From Bradyrhizobium sp. ISRA430 (GTDB lineage Bacteria > Pseudomonadota > Alphaproteobacteria > Rhizobiales > Xanthobacteraceae), in the NCBI RefSeq assembly GCF_029909975.1, contig NZ_CP094516.1, positions 4,154,001 to 4,218,000 of the forward strand: DNA of 64,000 nucleotides. Reading direction: 5' to 3'. Positions 55,500 to 63,734 of the stretch are shown piece by piece. Both the position numbers and the translations under genes were made by a program. Every line of letters starts with the position of its first letter. Within the stretch, counting starts at the first letter, position 1. The notes under the pieces are model-generated. The model worked only from the letters and a program-made list of their open reading frames with translations, searched no databases and had not been told where the DNA came from.

Positions 55500-55943
55500 A
55501 GCGGCAGCACGATATCAATAGGCAACATCGCCGAGGCCGCGCTGAAGAACCGGCAGAAGTATTTCGTCATCGATGGTGAAGCCGTGGTGCTTGGGGTCGA
55601 CGGGATATCCGATTTCAACGCGCTCCATTCCCGCAAGCACGAGCACGAAGTCCAGCTTTATGCCTTCGATATCCTCGCCATGGGTGGCGATGACCTTCGC
55701 GCGCTGCCGCTGCAACTCCGCAAGACGAACCTGGAGCGCCTCCTAGCCCGCCGACCGGACGGCATCACCGTGGCGCCTTTCGAGCGCGGCGAGATTGGCC
55801 CCGATCTATTCCACGCCGCATGCCGCATGGGTCTCGAGGGCTTGGTCTCAAAGCATCGCGATCGGCCTTATCGTGGCGGCCGGCAGAAACACTGGATCAA
55901 GATTAAAAACCTCGCTCATCCGGCGCTGAGCCGAGAGCTCTGA
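55500..55943 (+). pseudogene. ATP-dependent DNA ligase, 5'-truncated
   Basis: From IAEAALKNRQKYFVIDGEAV to VLGVDGISDFNALHSRKHEH then VQLYAFDILAMGGDDLRALP this is the nucleotidyl-transferase domain of an end-joining type ligase, with motif III (YAFDIL) and motif IV (GLEGLVSKHRDRPY) and motif V start (KHWIKIKN). The catalytic lysine motif (KxDG) and everything before it is missing. The OB-fold is also missing after KNLAHPALSREL. Upstream bases (55,467-55,520) are an altered frame. It is inactive, and is a second ligase remnant besides the one at 11.0 kb. Confidence 0.72.
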
Positions 55944-56432
55944 AGTCCCCAGCAGCGGCCCCACCAACGCATGCAACATATGGCGGGGCCGCCTGCTCCT
56001 TCGGGCTTTGAAGCAGGGGGGCCGGAGTCCGAAGGGACGCGGCATTTTACGTCCGGCTGCAGGGATTGACGATTGCTCGAAAGAGGCACTCCCTTGGAGT
56101 GTCTGCGGGCCAGCCACATTCGGCTATGAGCCCGCGACCCCTTGATCCATCAGCACCACCGCTGCCGCGGCGGACGGCGCGTGCCGCGCCAGGATCGGCC
56201 GCAGGACCGTCTACGCCATGGTCGTGGTGTGCTTGGTCATTTGGCAGATTCTTGGCTCGCGCTGGCCGCGTCTGACCGGGTTGTCGGAGTAAGTGAACCC
56301 GCTGGACTAGCGTTTGCCCTAATCTGGAATCTATTCCGCAGATAAAGCGCCCAGCATTCGTCCTCAACGCGCCCGAATCTCGATCGCATTCTTGGGGTGT
56401 TGGAAGCTGCGCTGGTAACGATGCTTCTGGCT

Positions 56433-56480
56433 ACCGCTCCATCGCTAGACCTTGGCCCACAGCCCCAGCGATGGAGCGGT
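56433..56480. repeat. 14-bp perfect inverted repeat (hairpin)
   Basis: ACCGCTCCATCGCT (56,433-56,446) and AGCGATGGAGCGGT (56,467-56,480) are perfectly complementary with a 20-base loop. A second small stem (CCCCGCT with AGCGGGG, 56,513-56,530) follows. The surrounding 56,300-56,530 has no gene that I can support. Confidence 0.55.
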
Positions 56481-56534
56481 ATATCACCAAGCGTGATGGG
56501 TAAGCCCGGTCCCCGCTAGGGGTAGCGGGGCAAA

Positions 56535-56620
56535 GACGGCCCCAGCCGTGGGGGCTTTTAAGGGATCGTGGGCCGGGGTCGTTTGGAGGTTGCTTGGACA
56601 ACTTGGGGAAGCCAAGCGAC
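56535..56620. repeat. double-hairpin intergenic repeat, diverged copy 2
   Basis: GACGGCCCCAGC, GTGGGGGCTTTT, then GGCCGGGGTCGTTTGGAGGT and GCTTGG...GCCAAGC match the order of the elements at 1,304 and 58,990, with a longer insertion in the first hairpin. It contains its own terminator-like stem GGCCCCA/TGGGGGC followed by TTTT (56,538-56,560). Confidence 0.5.
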
Positions 56621-56688
56621 TGCGAGCTTACTCACGGCGCCGTTCTGTTCGCTTCAGCACGTTGGCAATTGTTCCTTCCCGGAACAAC

Positions 56689-56859
56689 TTAATGGTTCCG
56701 GGACTGCACCAGATCAGCAAGGTTGGCTTTGGCTCGATCTATTCTGCGAAGCGCTTCTGCCTCGCGCATGCAGAAGCCAGTTATGGTGAGGTCACGCCGC
56801 GCGGCCTGCACCTCGTGCAACGCATGATCGATTGCCTCGGTAACATTGTTGCCAACCAT
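56689..56859 (-). CDS. 56-residue helical hypothetical protein
   Basis: ATG 56,859 gives MVGNNVTEAIDHALHEVQAA then RRDLTITGFCMREAEALRRI and ends DRAKANLADLVQSRNH. It is a charged two-helix protein. The next gene upstream is on the same strand 36 bases away, so the two may share a transcript. No ribosome-binding site is strong. Family is not assigned. Confidence 0.45.
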   Translation of the reverse strand: MVGNNVTEAIDHALHEVQAARRDLTITGFCMREAEALRRIDRAKANLADLVQSRNH

Positions 56860-56895
56860 ATCGGCTGTCCCTCGCTTCGAGATTAAGATCCGCCA

Positions 56896-57102
56896 CTATC
56901 GATTCCGAAAGCGTCGATACCTTTGCGACGGCAATTCAACGTTCGACAAGTCGTCTTTACCTAGGAGCGCAGGAACGAGTTCGTCGTTCACAACCTTCTC
57001 CATCACGAATCGCACAAGCTTGGAGCGGGAGACTCCGCGTTCATTGGCTGCCTTCTGTAGATACTCAACTTCCAAAGGAATGACGATGTTCTTGATGGCC
57101 AC
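56896..57102 (-). CDS. RHH-like small DNA-binding candidate
   Basis: The product has 68 residues: MAIKNIVIPLEVEYLQKAAN then ERGVSRSKLVRFVMEKVVND and LVPALLGKDDLSNVELPSQR YRRFRNR. The strand IVIPLEVE followed by a helix with GVSRSKLVR resembles ribbon-helix-helix/CopG-like proteins and recurs in Bradyrhizobium. GGGACACATT upstream gives a modest ribosome site. Confidence 0.62.
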   Translation of the reverse strand: MAIKNIVIPLEVEYLQKAANERGVSRSKLVRFVMEKVVNDELVPALLGKDDLSNVELPSQRYRRFRNR

Positions 57103-57319
57103 AATGTGTCCCTAATGCTCCTTGTTTGCTCTCGTTTCTTGACCAGCAAAATTGGTGAGAATTGGAAAGCACTATGACAACTCTGCAGGATGCTCCATTG
57201 AAAACGGTATCAACACCAGCAAAGAATACCTCGGATCATCGTGGCGCCCTTCGAGCGAGGCGAGAACGCATTCGCATCATCACTTTAACCCCGCGCGTGA
57301 TCACGTTGGAGAACATCAA

Positions 57320-57499
57320 GTGGCAAAGAAGACGAAGAGCAAGCGCAAAGAGTACACCAAAGACGACGTCAAGCTGCTCAAGGCACATTCCAAAGCCCGC
57401 ACACCAGTGGCAAAGCTTTCGAAGCTGATGAAGCGATCCGAGGGCTCGTTGAGGCAGAAGGCGCGCAGCCTTGGAATCGGTTTAGGACACCAGCGCTAA
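57320..57499 (+). CDS. 59-residue basic HTH/SANT-like protein
   Basis: GTG 57,320 lies seven bases after GGAGA. The product VAKKTKSKRKEYTKDDVKLL then KAHSKARTPVAKLSKLMKRS and EGSLRQKARSLGIGLGHQR has a basic start and a three-helix SANT/Myb-like core (TKDDVKLLKAHSKARTPVAK). The ending R.KA..LGIGLGHQR is a known small family in rhizobia and phages, likely binding DNA. The inverted-repeat arm lies 20 bases past the stop. Confidence 0.7.
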   Translation: MAKKTKSKRKEYTKDDVKLLKAHSKARTPVAKLSKLMKRSEGSLRQKARSLGIGLGHQR

Positions 57500-57518
57500 G
57501 CTGGGATCTTCGACCCGT

Positions 57519-57548
57519 AGTGTCCTAATTTCCCTCTGCGAGTGTCCA
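57519..57548. repeat. right arm of a long-range inverted repeat
   Basis: GTGTCCTAATTTCCCTCTGC then GAGTGTCC pairs with 55,123-55,150. The right arm lies just past the SANT-like gene; a third partial match (TGTCCTAATT) is near 59,320. Confidence 0.55.
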
Positions 57549-57667
57549 ACAAAACGGCCCCGCCGCCGCAGGGCGGTCGTCCCCCTCACCCGGCTTCTCG
57601 ACCTGCTCCGATCGGCGCGATCGGAACCTGCAGCGAGCGAAAAAATTGAATCCTCAAGGAGGTTCCG

Positions 57668-57913
57668 ATGACACAGAAAAATCGGACGCCGCGTCCGTCG
57701 AGCGCAATGGACGCCGTTACTAGTTCCGGCGCCGGACACGTTCCCGCTCACCCGCACGACTCCGGAAGTCAGGCAAACGAAACCGTGGACGGACTCGACG
57801 CCAGCACCGAGTCGCTGCGGCGCGCCACCGAAGATACGCATTCCGGGAGTGGCTCCAGCGATATCGAAAAAACGCCAGTATTTGACCGGGCCGGCGCTGC
57901 GCAGAAAATCTGA
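57668..57913 (+). CDS. 81-residue disordered hypothetical protein
   Basis: AAGGAGG lies six bases before ATG 57,668, one of the best ribosome sites in the window. The product MTQKNRTPRPSSAMDAVTSS then HVPAHPHDSGSQANETVDGL and EDTHSGSGSSDIEKTPVFDR is rich in Ser, Thr, Asp and Gly and likely disordered. No family is recognised. The next small gene follows 14 bases later. Confidence 0.6.
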   Translation: MTQKNRTPRPSSAMDAVTSSGAGHVPAHPHDSGSQANETVDGLDASTESLRRATEDTHSGSGSSDIEKTPVFDRAGAAQKI

Positions 57914-57927
57914 GCGAGACTGCCTCC

Positions 57928-58053
57928 ATGCACTGGCGCAAAAGTGCCGAGCAGAACGAACGGCAAAAGAGATCTTTCTATCTCGTGGTCCTGGCGTTTA
58001 CCGCCTTAATCGCCGTTTCGACTGTCTTGTTGGTTCTGCATTTTCCCGCGTGA
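57928..58053 (+). CDS. 41-residue membrane protein
   Basis: The product MHWRKSAEQNERQKRSFYLV then VLAFTALIAVSTVLLVLHFP A has a charged start and one transmembrane helix. It follows the disordered protein by 14 bases in the same direction, suggesting an operon. No family is assigned. Confidence 0.5.
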   Translation: MHWRKSAEQNERQKRSFYLVVLAFTALIAVSTVLLVLHFPA

Positions 58054-58056
58054 CCG

Positions 58057-58229
58057 TGTAGCTGCGCGGAAGACGTGCGGCTATCCGACGGTCGAGCCGC
58101 GCTTCGTCTGTCAGGCTTGCGGCAGGCGGAGCCGCCGATGTTCGGCGCCGGCATCAAGTATTTGGCGCCGGCATAAAGCTGGCGATCGAGCGCGGTTGGC
58201 TCGATCTGCAAAAGGGTGGGAATATGTGA
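58057..58229 (+). pseudogene. fused remnants of zinc-ribbon and RIHIEKIN families
   Basis: AEDVRLSD and, in the next frame, VEPRFVCQACGRR are the zinc-ribbon family seen at 791. They are joined to FGAGIKY and, after a small direct repeat of GGCGCCGGCAT, to GAGIKLAIERGWLDLQKGGN M of the RIHIEKIN family. Everything between, including the family core, is deleted. The order matches the 0.8-1.3 kb locus, showing an old conserved pair. Confidence 0.55.
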
Positions 58230-58407
58230 AGATGCACAGACTGCGCGGCAAACTAGGAAAGTACATATAGGAACGATGGCGGCGCCCCTGCGTCAGGCCA
58301 GACGGTATTTCGCGGCACCACTCGGCGCTCCAGCTCTTTGCGCCGCAATTTGAACTGCCGGAGAGCTGAAGCCGCCTCGGACCGTTGGGACTGGACCGGA
58401 GGTTGGT

Positions 58408-58605
58408 ATGCGTCGCTCGCCATCGATCGCGCCGCAAGATGCGGCCGGATTCCTTGTTCGGCAAGGAAGCACGGGCTGGATGGTTTACGACCGAGAACGC
58501 ACGGGCCCAGCAGTGATTGGGATCGACTTGGCGGCCAATCTGACAAAGGAGCAAGCCGAAACAAGTGCAACGCGTGTTGACGTCACCGGGCGCAGGCCGA
58601 GCTAA
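58408..58605 (+). CDS. 65-residue hypothetical protein
   Basis: GGAGG lies five bases before ATG 58,408. The product MRRSPSIAPQDAAGFLVRQG then STGWMVYDRERTGPAVIGID and LAANLTKEQAETSATRVDV contains GWMVYDRE.KGPA, a recurrent small rhizobial motif. Alpha/beta, cytosolic. Function unknown. Confidence 0.6.
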   Translation: MRRSPSIAPQDAAGFLVRQGSTGWMVYDRERTGPAVIGIDLAANLTKEQAETSATRVDVTGRRPS

Positions 58606-58785
58606 TTCCCAAAAGGCGTAAGGATGATCCGCGGCACGGGCGTCGGCATCCGATATTTCCCCGTTGCAGCAACGAGAGAAGCCGTTCTGTCTTGCTGACG
58701 CTGCCCCTGGTTCTTGCGCATTAGGGCCTCAACATGGGCCGCCCTTAGCCAGGGGGCACACTACCAACGCCCAACATTATGCCGT

Positions 58786-58893
58786 CTAACGGCGCCTGCG
58801 CTCAGCCCGTGCATCGTAATAGATGATCGCCGCGAATGTGGCGCCTACAGCCAAGACGCCGATGCAGCCCGTAATCAACAAACCCACCACCAT
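58786..58893 (-). CDS. possible 35-residue membrane miniprotein
   Basis: ATG 58,893 reads MVVGLLITGCIGVLAVGATF then AAIIYYDARAERRRR, a single hydrophobic helix with a basic tail. It has no strong ribosome site. The rest of 58,606-58,989 shows no other feature. Confidence 0.35.
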   Translation of the reverse strand: MVVGLLITGCIGVLAVGATFAAIIYYDARAERRRR

Positions 58894-58989
58894 AGCTGGA
58901 TCAGTATTTCTACGGCGTCAGGTGTGGGCAATTCACGAATGATTAGCGCGCGCAACAAGACAGCTTTCACGCTGCGCAGTCGCAGCGAA

Positions 58990-59052
58990 GAAACGGCCCC
59001 AGCACAACCCTAAATGCCGGGGCCGTTGGAGGTTTGCTTGGCGGTAATGGGA
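58990..59052. repeat. double-hairpin intergenic repeat, copy 3
   Basis: It is nearly identical over 62 bases to copy 1 at 1,304-1,366 (one T/C difference seen in AGCATAACCC/AGCACAACCC). AACGGCCCC (58,992-59,000) pairs with GGGGCCGTT (59,019-59,027). Flanks are unrelated. The stretch 59,053-59,366 holds no gene that I can support. Confidence 0.62.
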
Positions 59053-59366
59053 ATCGCCAGAGCGTCCTAAGTCTAGGACGGTTTGACAATCTGGTTCTGT
59101 CCACTTTCAGACAGAGCCGGAAGGCGGCGGGACCATCGCAACCGTTCCGATCAGGGAACGTCAAAAGACCGTCCCTAATTCTGCTCACATGCAGCGGCCC
59201 CGCCTCGCGGGGGACGCGCGGTAGGGCCGCCTGCTTCCCGGACAGGATGGGGCTGGCTGAGTCCGGTCGGCCTGCTAACCCTATCCCCGTCAACCGGGAA
59301 AAGGTTATTAAATTCTGAATGTCCTAATTCGGATTCTCGGGTGTGCTAATCAGGACCATTAACGAA

Positions 59367-59400
59367 AAGGCCCCAGCGGAGCTTGCAAACGCTAGGGCCT
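59367..59400. terminator. imperfect AGGCCCCAGCG hairpin
   Basis: AAGGCCCCAGCG can pair with CGCTAGGGCCT with one mismatch around GAGCTTGCAAA. It belongs to the same CCCCAGC hairpin class. There is no T-run. Confidence 0.35.
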
Positions 59401-59610
59401 CATTCCGTGCCGTCGCGGTTAACTTAGGATCGCCCCAGCAAACTTGTTTGCCTCGCTGATGTTAACCGTGGCGCTACCGCAACAGTGAGCATGTTCCGTT
59501 CTGGAACATCCTTTCGCGACTCAAACTGCACGGCAAGTTCTGGAATCATCCCAATCAACCGGGGCTGGAAGTGTTCATTTCGTAAACACTCAATTTTCCC
59601 GGGAAAATAA

Positions 59611-59650
59611 GGGCCGCAGGATTTGTGGTAGTGGTCCTGCGGCCCCTTTT
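59611..59650 (+). terminator. strong rho-independent terminator
   Basis: GGGCCGCAGGA (59,611-59,621) pairs perfectly with TCCTGCGGCCC (59,635-59,645) and is followed by CTTTT. The surrounding 59,401-60,041 has no supported gene, so this may be a relic of a lost transcription unit or a terminator reading from the other strand. Confidence 0.55.
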
Positions 59651-60041
59651 CAACGTCGTTAAAGTTCGCCGCTATACGTGCTTGCTCTGGCGGCGCGGTG
59701 ATCCATCCGCCAGATCGCCCGATGCGAGCGCCTCCGTAGGCGACCGGTGCGCTGTCCGATCCCTCGTAATTCCAGACGATCAATCCGAACGGCGCCGGAT
59801 CATCCAGTAGCGGCTCGCTTGGTTCACCATGCCCACCGGTGCGGAATGGTGATGCCGGAATCGTCCGCTTCGAGCCGCGCGCGGATGGCCGCTAGGGCTT
59901 GGCCTTATATTGGTGCTCATTCGTTTCCGTCCTACGAGCCTATGACGCCGACAGAACTCAAGCGATGCGACTGCAGTCGCATCGCTATATCCGGTGGCGA
60001 TTCCGATCTCTGAAAACGACCCATTGCAGCGAGAACCGTCG

Positions 60042-60635
60042 CTAAAGCTCTGCGGTAACCGGAAAGAGAGTACTGGAATACTCACCATCATTGACCAAGG
60101 CGAGGGCGGCCCCGTTCGAACCCATGCCGCTCACGTTGGATACGGAAGTCTCGTCTGATGAAGCATCCTTGCAATAGTTTGTCGCGCCCGACAGGGAAGC
60201 AAAAGGAAGCGTAGAGGCATCGTTAAAATGCGCCGCGATGATGAGGTTCTTGGTATGATCGGGTGCAAAGCTGACGGCATCCGTGATCAGGGTGAGCGAG
60301 CCGCTTGCGAGCGAAAAGGAATTGGATCCGACGACCGTAAGTCGGACCTGCCCTCCGTCGAAGTCGTAAGGATCGCCCGACGCGGCCTGGTGGCCGATGA
60401 AACAACTATCGATGGACCAGCCATTGTTGAGCGCTGGCGCCGATTTCAGCGTCACTCGGACTTGCGTTCCCGAGGTCGACAACAGCGAGCTGTTCAGCAC
60501 CTGCTGCAGATTGCTCCCATTCCATCCGCCGGAGGCACTCGAAATCGCCTGCGAAAATGTCGTGGTCCAGGTGGCGCCGCCACCAGTCGCCGAATTACCA
60601 AGTGCGCCTATACAGCCTGCGATGCCAGCTAGCAT
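60042..60635 (-). CDS. beta-rich prophage structural-protein candidate
   Basis: The product has 197 residues. A Gly/Ser/Thr/Asn-rich sequence (GGATWTTTFSQAISSASGGW then NGSNLQQVLNSSLLSTSGTQ, GQVRLTVVGSNSFSLASGSL) predicts beta strands like tail-fibre or head-decoration proteins. It has two cysteines only. It lies at the downstream end of the prophage gene run. Hypothetical; assignment rests on composition and context. Confidence 0.5.
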   Translation of the reverse strand: MLAGIAGCIGALGNSATGGGATWTTTFSQAISSASGGWNGSNLQQVLNSSLLSTSGTQVRVTLKSAPALNNGWSIDSCFIGHQAASGDPYDFDGGQVRLTVVGSNSFSLASGSLTLITDAVSFAPDHTKNLIIAAHFNDASTLPFASLSGATNYCKDASSDETSVSNVSGMGSNGAALALVNDGEYSSTLFPVTAEL

Positions 60636-60864
60636 TGCTGTCGCTTCTTATTATCGCCCATGATATACCCAGCCAAGGTCGCGAGCCGAGTTTGCACCAG
60701 CGCCGCGTCGCGCGCGGCAGTCGGATCTAATTCTCCGGCCTGCCGGACCAGGAGTCGGCCGCGGCCGAAAGCACCCAGATAGGTCCCCGCCCTGCCGGAG
60801 CATGATTACCGCGCTCATAGCGCTTGACACTCAGACCGATCAGCCGGCGCCAATGGTGTCCCGT

Positions 60865-61128
60865 TCATCGCACCTGCCCTCGCTGCTGCATCGCCGCCAG
60901 GATATCCATGCGAATCTCCAGCGCCGCCGGGCGCGATATGGCCCAGCACGTTTCGGGACTGTATGGGGCCGGCCCAGCGAGATCGTCGCGTAGGGGCGAA
61001 GCGTGCCAGGGAGGCAGCCCCAAAGAGCGTCGGAGCGCGTACTCGTCGCCTGCATCAAACGCCGCGAACACCTCTGGCGTAAGCGCGAACGCGCGACGCT
61101 TCGAAACTCGGCGTTTTACCGGCATCAA
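60865..61128 (-). CDS. small prophage hypothetical protein
   Basis: The product has 87 residues: MMPVKRRVSKRRAFALTPEV then FAAFDAGDEYALRRSLGLPP WHASPL. The Arg/Lys-rich N-terminus and LGLPPWHASPL core match proteins commonly located next to the small terminase in Bradyrhizobium prophages. It starts inside the stop of the terminase gene (ATGA). Function is unknown. Confidence 0.6.
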   Translation of the reverse strand: MMPVKRRVSKRRAFALTPEVFAAFDAGDEYALRRSLGLPPWHASPLRDDLAGPAPYSPETCWAISRPAALEIRMDILAAMQQRGQVR

Positions 61129-61472
61129 AGACCCCGCCTGTTCGACCGCAGGGCTGGCGGTGCAGACCTCAGGCTGGATGCCGGCTCCGTGTCGAGATCG
61201 AGTTCACGAACCAGCCGCGCGAAACCAATACGGCTGTCCCGTTCGATCGCGACCGTCGGGTGCGGGCGCACCCCACCTTCACGGCCTTCAACGACTAGAC
61301 CGTCGCGCAAAAGCAGCTCACGAGCCTCCTGGAGACGGTCCCAGGCCTCGCAAGCCGCCTGTAAAAGCCTCAGATGGTGCGGTTCGAGCGCATAGTCACG
61401 GACCACCGACCGCCACCAAATGCGGGTTTGTTCGGTCAAATGTGCCGGCGCTTTAGGTGTTTTCGCCCTCAT
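61125..61472 (-). CDS. phage terminase small subunit, P27 family
   Basis: The product has 115 residues: PKAPAHLTEQTRIWWRSVVR then DYALEPHHLRLLQAACEAWD and RLQEARELLLRDGLVV. The LT...W W..V...Y.LE..HLR.L..AC.AWDR.QEAR pattern is the P27 small terminase, which recognises phage DNA for packaging. The large subunit that should follow is absent. Start ATG 61,472 leaves a 9-base gap to the previous gene. Confidence 0.78.
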   Translation of the reverse strand: MRAKTPKAPAHLTEQTRIWWRSVVRDYALEPHHLRLLQAACEAWDRLQEARELLLRDGLVVEGREGGVRPHPTVAIERDSRIGFARLVRELDLDTEPASSLRSAPPALRSNRRGL

Positions 61473-61481
61473 TTGGCGCTT

Positions 61482-61763
61482 TCATTCCTTAGTTGGCGAG
61501 TTTTTGATCGGGGGCAGCACGATTGCGCGTTTTTGGCCCTGGCCGGTCCCGGCGTCCCGGCCCTTAACCTTTTCGAGGCCCCCTCCCGGGCAGGGCGCCC
61601 GCGACATGTAGGAGCGGATGTGCCCGAGCTTTGACATGGCGGCGAGCTCATGTGGTAAAAGGTTACGCACCTCATCGGGCGACAATCCCGAACGAGCCAC
61701 CAACTCTGCGAAGACAGCGAACGGACCTATCATCGCCTCACCTAGCCCTGTGACGAATGGCAA
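61482..61763 (-). CDS. prophage hypothetical protein
   Basis: The product has 93 residues: MPFVTGLGEAMIGPFAVFAE then LVARSGLSPDEVRNLLPHEL and a basic tail. The SGLSP.EV...LP.EL part looks like a short helical domain. It overlaps the upstream gene by 26 bases. Function is unknown; position is between the early module and the terminase. Confidence 0.5.
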   Translation of the reverse strand: MPFVTGLGEAMIGPFAVFAELVARSGLSPDEVRNLLPHELAAMSKLGHIRSYMSRAPCPGGGLEKVKGRDAGTGQGQKRAIVLPPIKNSPTKE

Positions 61764-61923
61764 GGTCGCGGAGCATTCGACCTTTGATGCCGACCTTGTC
61801 GCGCCGCGCGTTGCGATCTCTCAGAACGCGCGCGATCGTATGCGCCGGTGGCACGCCCTTGAATTCCAGCTTCCCTCCGCCGCGCAGTCGGATGACGCAG
61901 GTATCTATCGTTCGTGTAAGCAT
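61738..61923 (-). CDS. small basic prophage protein
   Basis: The product has 61 residues: MLTRTIDTCVIRLRGGGKLE then FKGVPPAHTIARVLRDRNAR. It is very basic, with a beta start and a helix, and might bind nucleic acid. It overlaps its downstream neighbour by 26 bases. No family. Confidence 0.45.
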   Translation of the reverse strand: MLTRTIDTCVIRLRGGGKLEFKGVPPAHTIARVLRDRNARRDKVGIKGRMLRDLAIRHRAR

Positions 61924-61932
61924 AGCTTGCCC

Positions 61933-62545
61933 TTACCGGAGTGCTTGGGGAAGTTCGGTCACGTCCATGTCCGGCCTCGACCATTTGCCGGAGGTAAAGC
62001 GCCAATCGAGACTGTTGTCCCGCGGGTTGCCTAAGGCGAGTAGCTGAGCCGGTCCGAGGTAGGACCAAGCGATATCCTCAGCATTGAGAGCATCGACAAG
62101 CTCGGCGTATGCCAACATTGCCGCGTGCAACTCGAGTAGCTTTAGGCACGTCTCGCGGGCGCGACGGCTGTGTTCCTCGCGGACTTGATTGCAGACGATC
62201 ACTGACGCGGCGGTGCGCTCATGGCCGAGGCGATCTTCCAGCACCTTCACAGCATCCTTTAACGCGCGCGCATGCTGTTGAAGCTCGCGCAGTCTCTCCG
62301 GAGTCGCCTCCGGCGAATTCGGGACCTGATCTCCAACCAATTCGGCAACCTTCGCGCGGCGAAGCTCCCGCGGAGCGCCACGTACCTGGACCTCCACCCC
62401 GCGCAATCTCGGCGTCGGTTACGGCCGCGTCGTTGAGCAACCGTTGCCGACGCGCGACCATTTCGGCGTACTTAGGCGAGGCCTCGGCGAGAGTTGGAAC
62501 GGAGAACTTTTTTGGCTTCGCGGACTTCAAGGCGGCTATCGACAT
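61933..62545 (-). pseudogene. coiled-coil prophage protein, frameshifted
   Basis: ATG 62,545 reads MSIAALKSAKPKKFSVPTLA then EASPKYAEMVARRQRLLNDA, AVTDAEIAR. A one-base shift near 62,400 hands over to GVEVQVRGAPRELRRAKVAE then RLRELQQHARALKDAVKVLE DRLG and a C-terminal globular part ending VTELPQALR at 61,933. Restored it is about 204 residues. The MSIAALKSAKPK start recurs in rhizobial prophages. Function is unknown. Confidence 0.6.
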
Positions 62546-62614
62546 CTGGCGTTCACCCATCGAATTTGATGAGAAGCAATCTAGATGATGCGTCCCGTGA
62601 CAAAAATTATTATG

Positions 62615-62998
62615 TCACACCTTTTTCCGGACGGGCCTGATGCCCTGCTTAAGGCGATAGCGGACAATGCGCCGATAGTGTCGGTTCAACTCCCTATCGT
62701 TGCTCGAGACACGCAGTACCACGCTCAAGATGACGTCGCGTTCAGACTTCACGTTGCCTTCGGCAAGCCTAATGTCGACTTCACGCGATAGCGATCGGTC
62801 GAGCGCTTCGTATTTTGCCTTCCGGCCGGGAGATTGCTGAAAGAAGGCCCGGCACGCGCGCTGATAGGCAGCCCGGACTGCCGGATCCGTGCACTGATCA
62901 GCCAAGCGTGCCAACCGGTCAGCTTCGGCAGAGATGTCGACCGCACAGAGCGCATGCGACGGCTCAATTGCAGCGGTCGTTTCGGAGTGGCCATTCAT
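62615..62998 (-). CDS. prophage hypothetical protein, helical
   Basis: The product has 127 residues: DISAEADRLARLADQCTDPA then VRAAYQRACRAFFQQSPGRK and a basic tail ending RPVRKKV. Helical and charged; no enzyme motif. It starts inside the stop of the previous gene (ATGA). Function is unknown. Confidence 0.55.
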   Translation of the reverse strand: MNGHSETTAAIEPSHALCAVDISAEADRLARLADQCTDPAVRAAYQRACRAFFQQSPGRKAKYEALDRSLSREVDIRLAEGNVKSERDVILSVVLRVSSNDRELNRHYRRIVRYRLKQGIRPVRKKV

Positions 62999-63222
62999 TT
63001 GCGCAGCACCCCGCCGGTAAAGCTGGCGAGGACCTGCGCGGCCGCGTCAGCAGCTTCCTCGGGCATGGTCGGCGACAGCCAACGCAAGTCGCCCCCGAGC
63101 GAATGCCAGGACACACTGAAGCGGTCCCCGTCCTCGCCTGTTCGATCGCGAATCCTCGTGATGCTGCGATGCCGCCGAGCTGTTGCGGTTGGTGACGATT
63201 GCGCGATGGTTTCATGTCGCAC
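62995..63222 (-). CDS. prophage hypothetical protein
   Basis: A GTG start at 63,222 (VRHETIAQS) is chosen because it lies eight bases past the previous stop; longer in-frame versions overlap that gene by 86 bases. The product continues RFSVSWHSLGGDLRWLSPTM then PEEAADAAAQVLASFTGGVL RK. It ends in ATGA overlap with the next gene. Function is unknown. Confidence 0.5.
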   Translation of the reverse strand: MRHETIAQSSPTATARRHRSITRIRDRTGEDGDRFSVSWHSLGGDLRWLSPTMPEEAADAAAQVLASFTGGVLRK

Positions 63223-63229
63223 CTCGTGG

Positions 63230-63484
63230 TCATGCTGCGGCTTCCTTGGTGATGCCGTACTCGGCCAAAAGATGATCAGGTACGATGCAGCCTTGTTTCC
63301 CTGGCTCCGGACCAAACTGGGTCACATACCGCGTCCATCGGCAGAGCTTCTTGTAGACAGCCAGCACGTCGCGAAATTCGGCTTCTGACGGCTTGGACAG
63401 TTGGATTTCAGCTAGGGCGCGGTCAGCTGTGGCGTTGATTCTCGCCTTTTTCGATGGCCCGATCGGTCCGCCGGCGAGCGTCAT
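63230..63484 (-). CDS. prophage hypothetical protein
   Basis: The product has 84 residues: MTLAGGPIGPSKKARINATA then LSKPSEAEFRDVLAVYKKLC and CIVPDHLLAEYGITKEAAA. Helical, cytosolic. It overlaps the 3' end of the replication-like gene by 62 bases, so one of the two may be mis-called, but both look coding. Function is unknown. Confidence 0.45.
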   Translation of the reverse strand: MTLAGGPIGPSKKARINATADRALAEIQLSKPSEAEFRDVLAVYKKLCRWTRYVTQFGPEPGKQGCIVPDHLLAEYGITKEAAA

Positions 63485-63734
63485 CGCTGATCCAGAGTCG
63501 AGCCCTGGCCTGCCAATCTCGGGAGTACGCCTGCTTACCGGTCACCTGTCGGCAATGGTCGACGAACCGCTCAAGCGATCTATCGACCGCCTCTGGAAGT
63601 TCGACCCCATGGAGGCCAAGACCGACCTTTAGGCCGTTGGCAAGGACCGGCTGGACCAACTGATCGCCGGCGATCTGGCCGAAGGTGATGAAGGATTGGC
63701 AAAGGCCCTGCGCGCTCGACAAGCTTTCAGTCAT
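63423..63734 (-). pseudogene. C-terminal fragment of a phage replication-type protein
   Basis: The frame carries PEAVDRSLERFVDHCRQVTG then KQAYSRDWQARARLWISDDA. The W.A.....W..D motif (DWQARARLWISDD) resembles the C-terminal end of phage replisome organisers (DnaT-like DDxW region). The N-terminal part is missing: at about 63,735 the sequence changes to an unrelated RHH remnant on the opposite strand. No start with a ribosome site is apparent. Confidence 0.4.

Noticed and set aside
56190..56291. A short hydrophobic frame (MVVVCLVIWQILGSRWPRLT)
   Set aside because: No ribosome site and no clear start; could be a remnant of a membrane protein but support is too weak.
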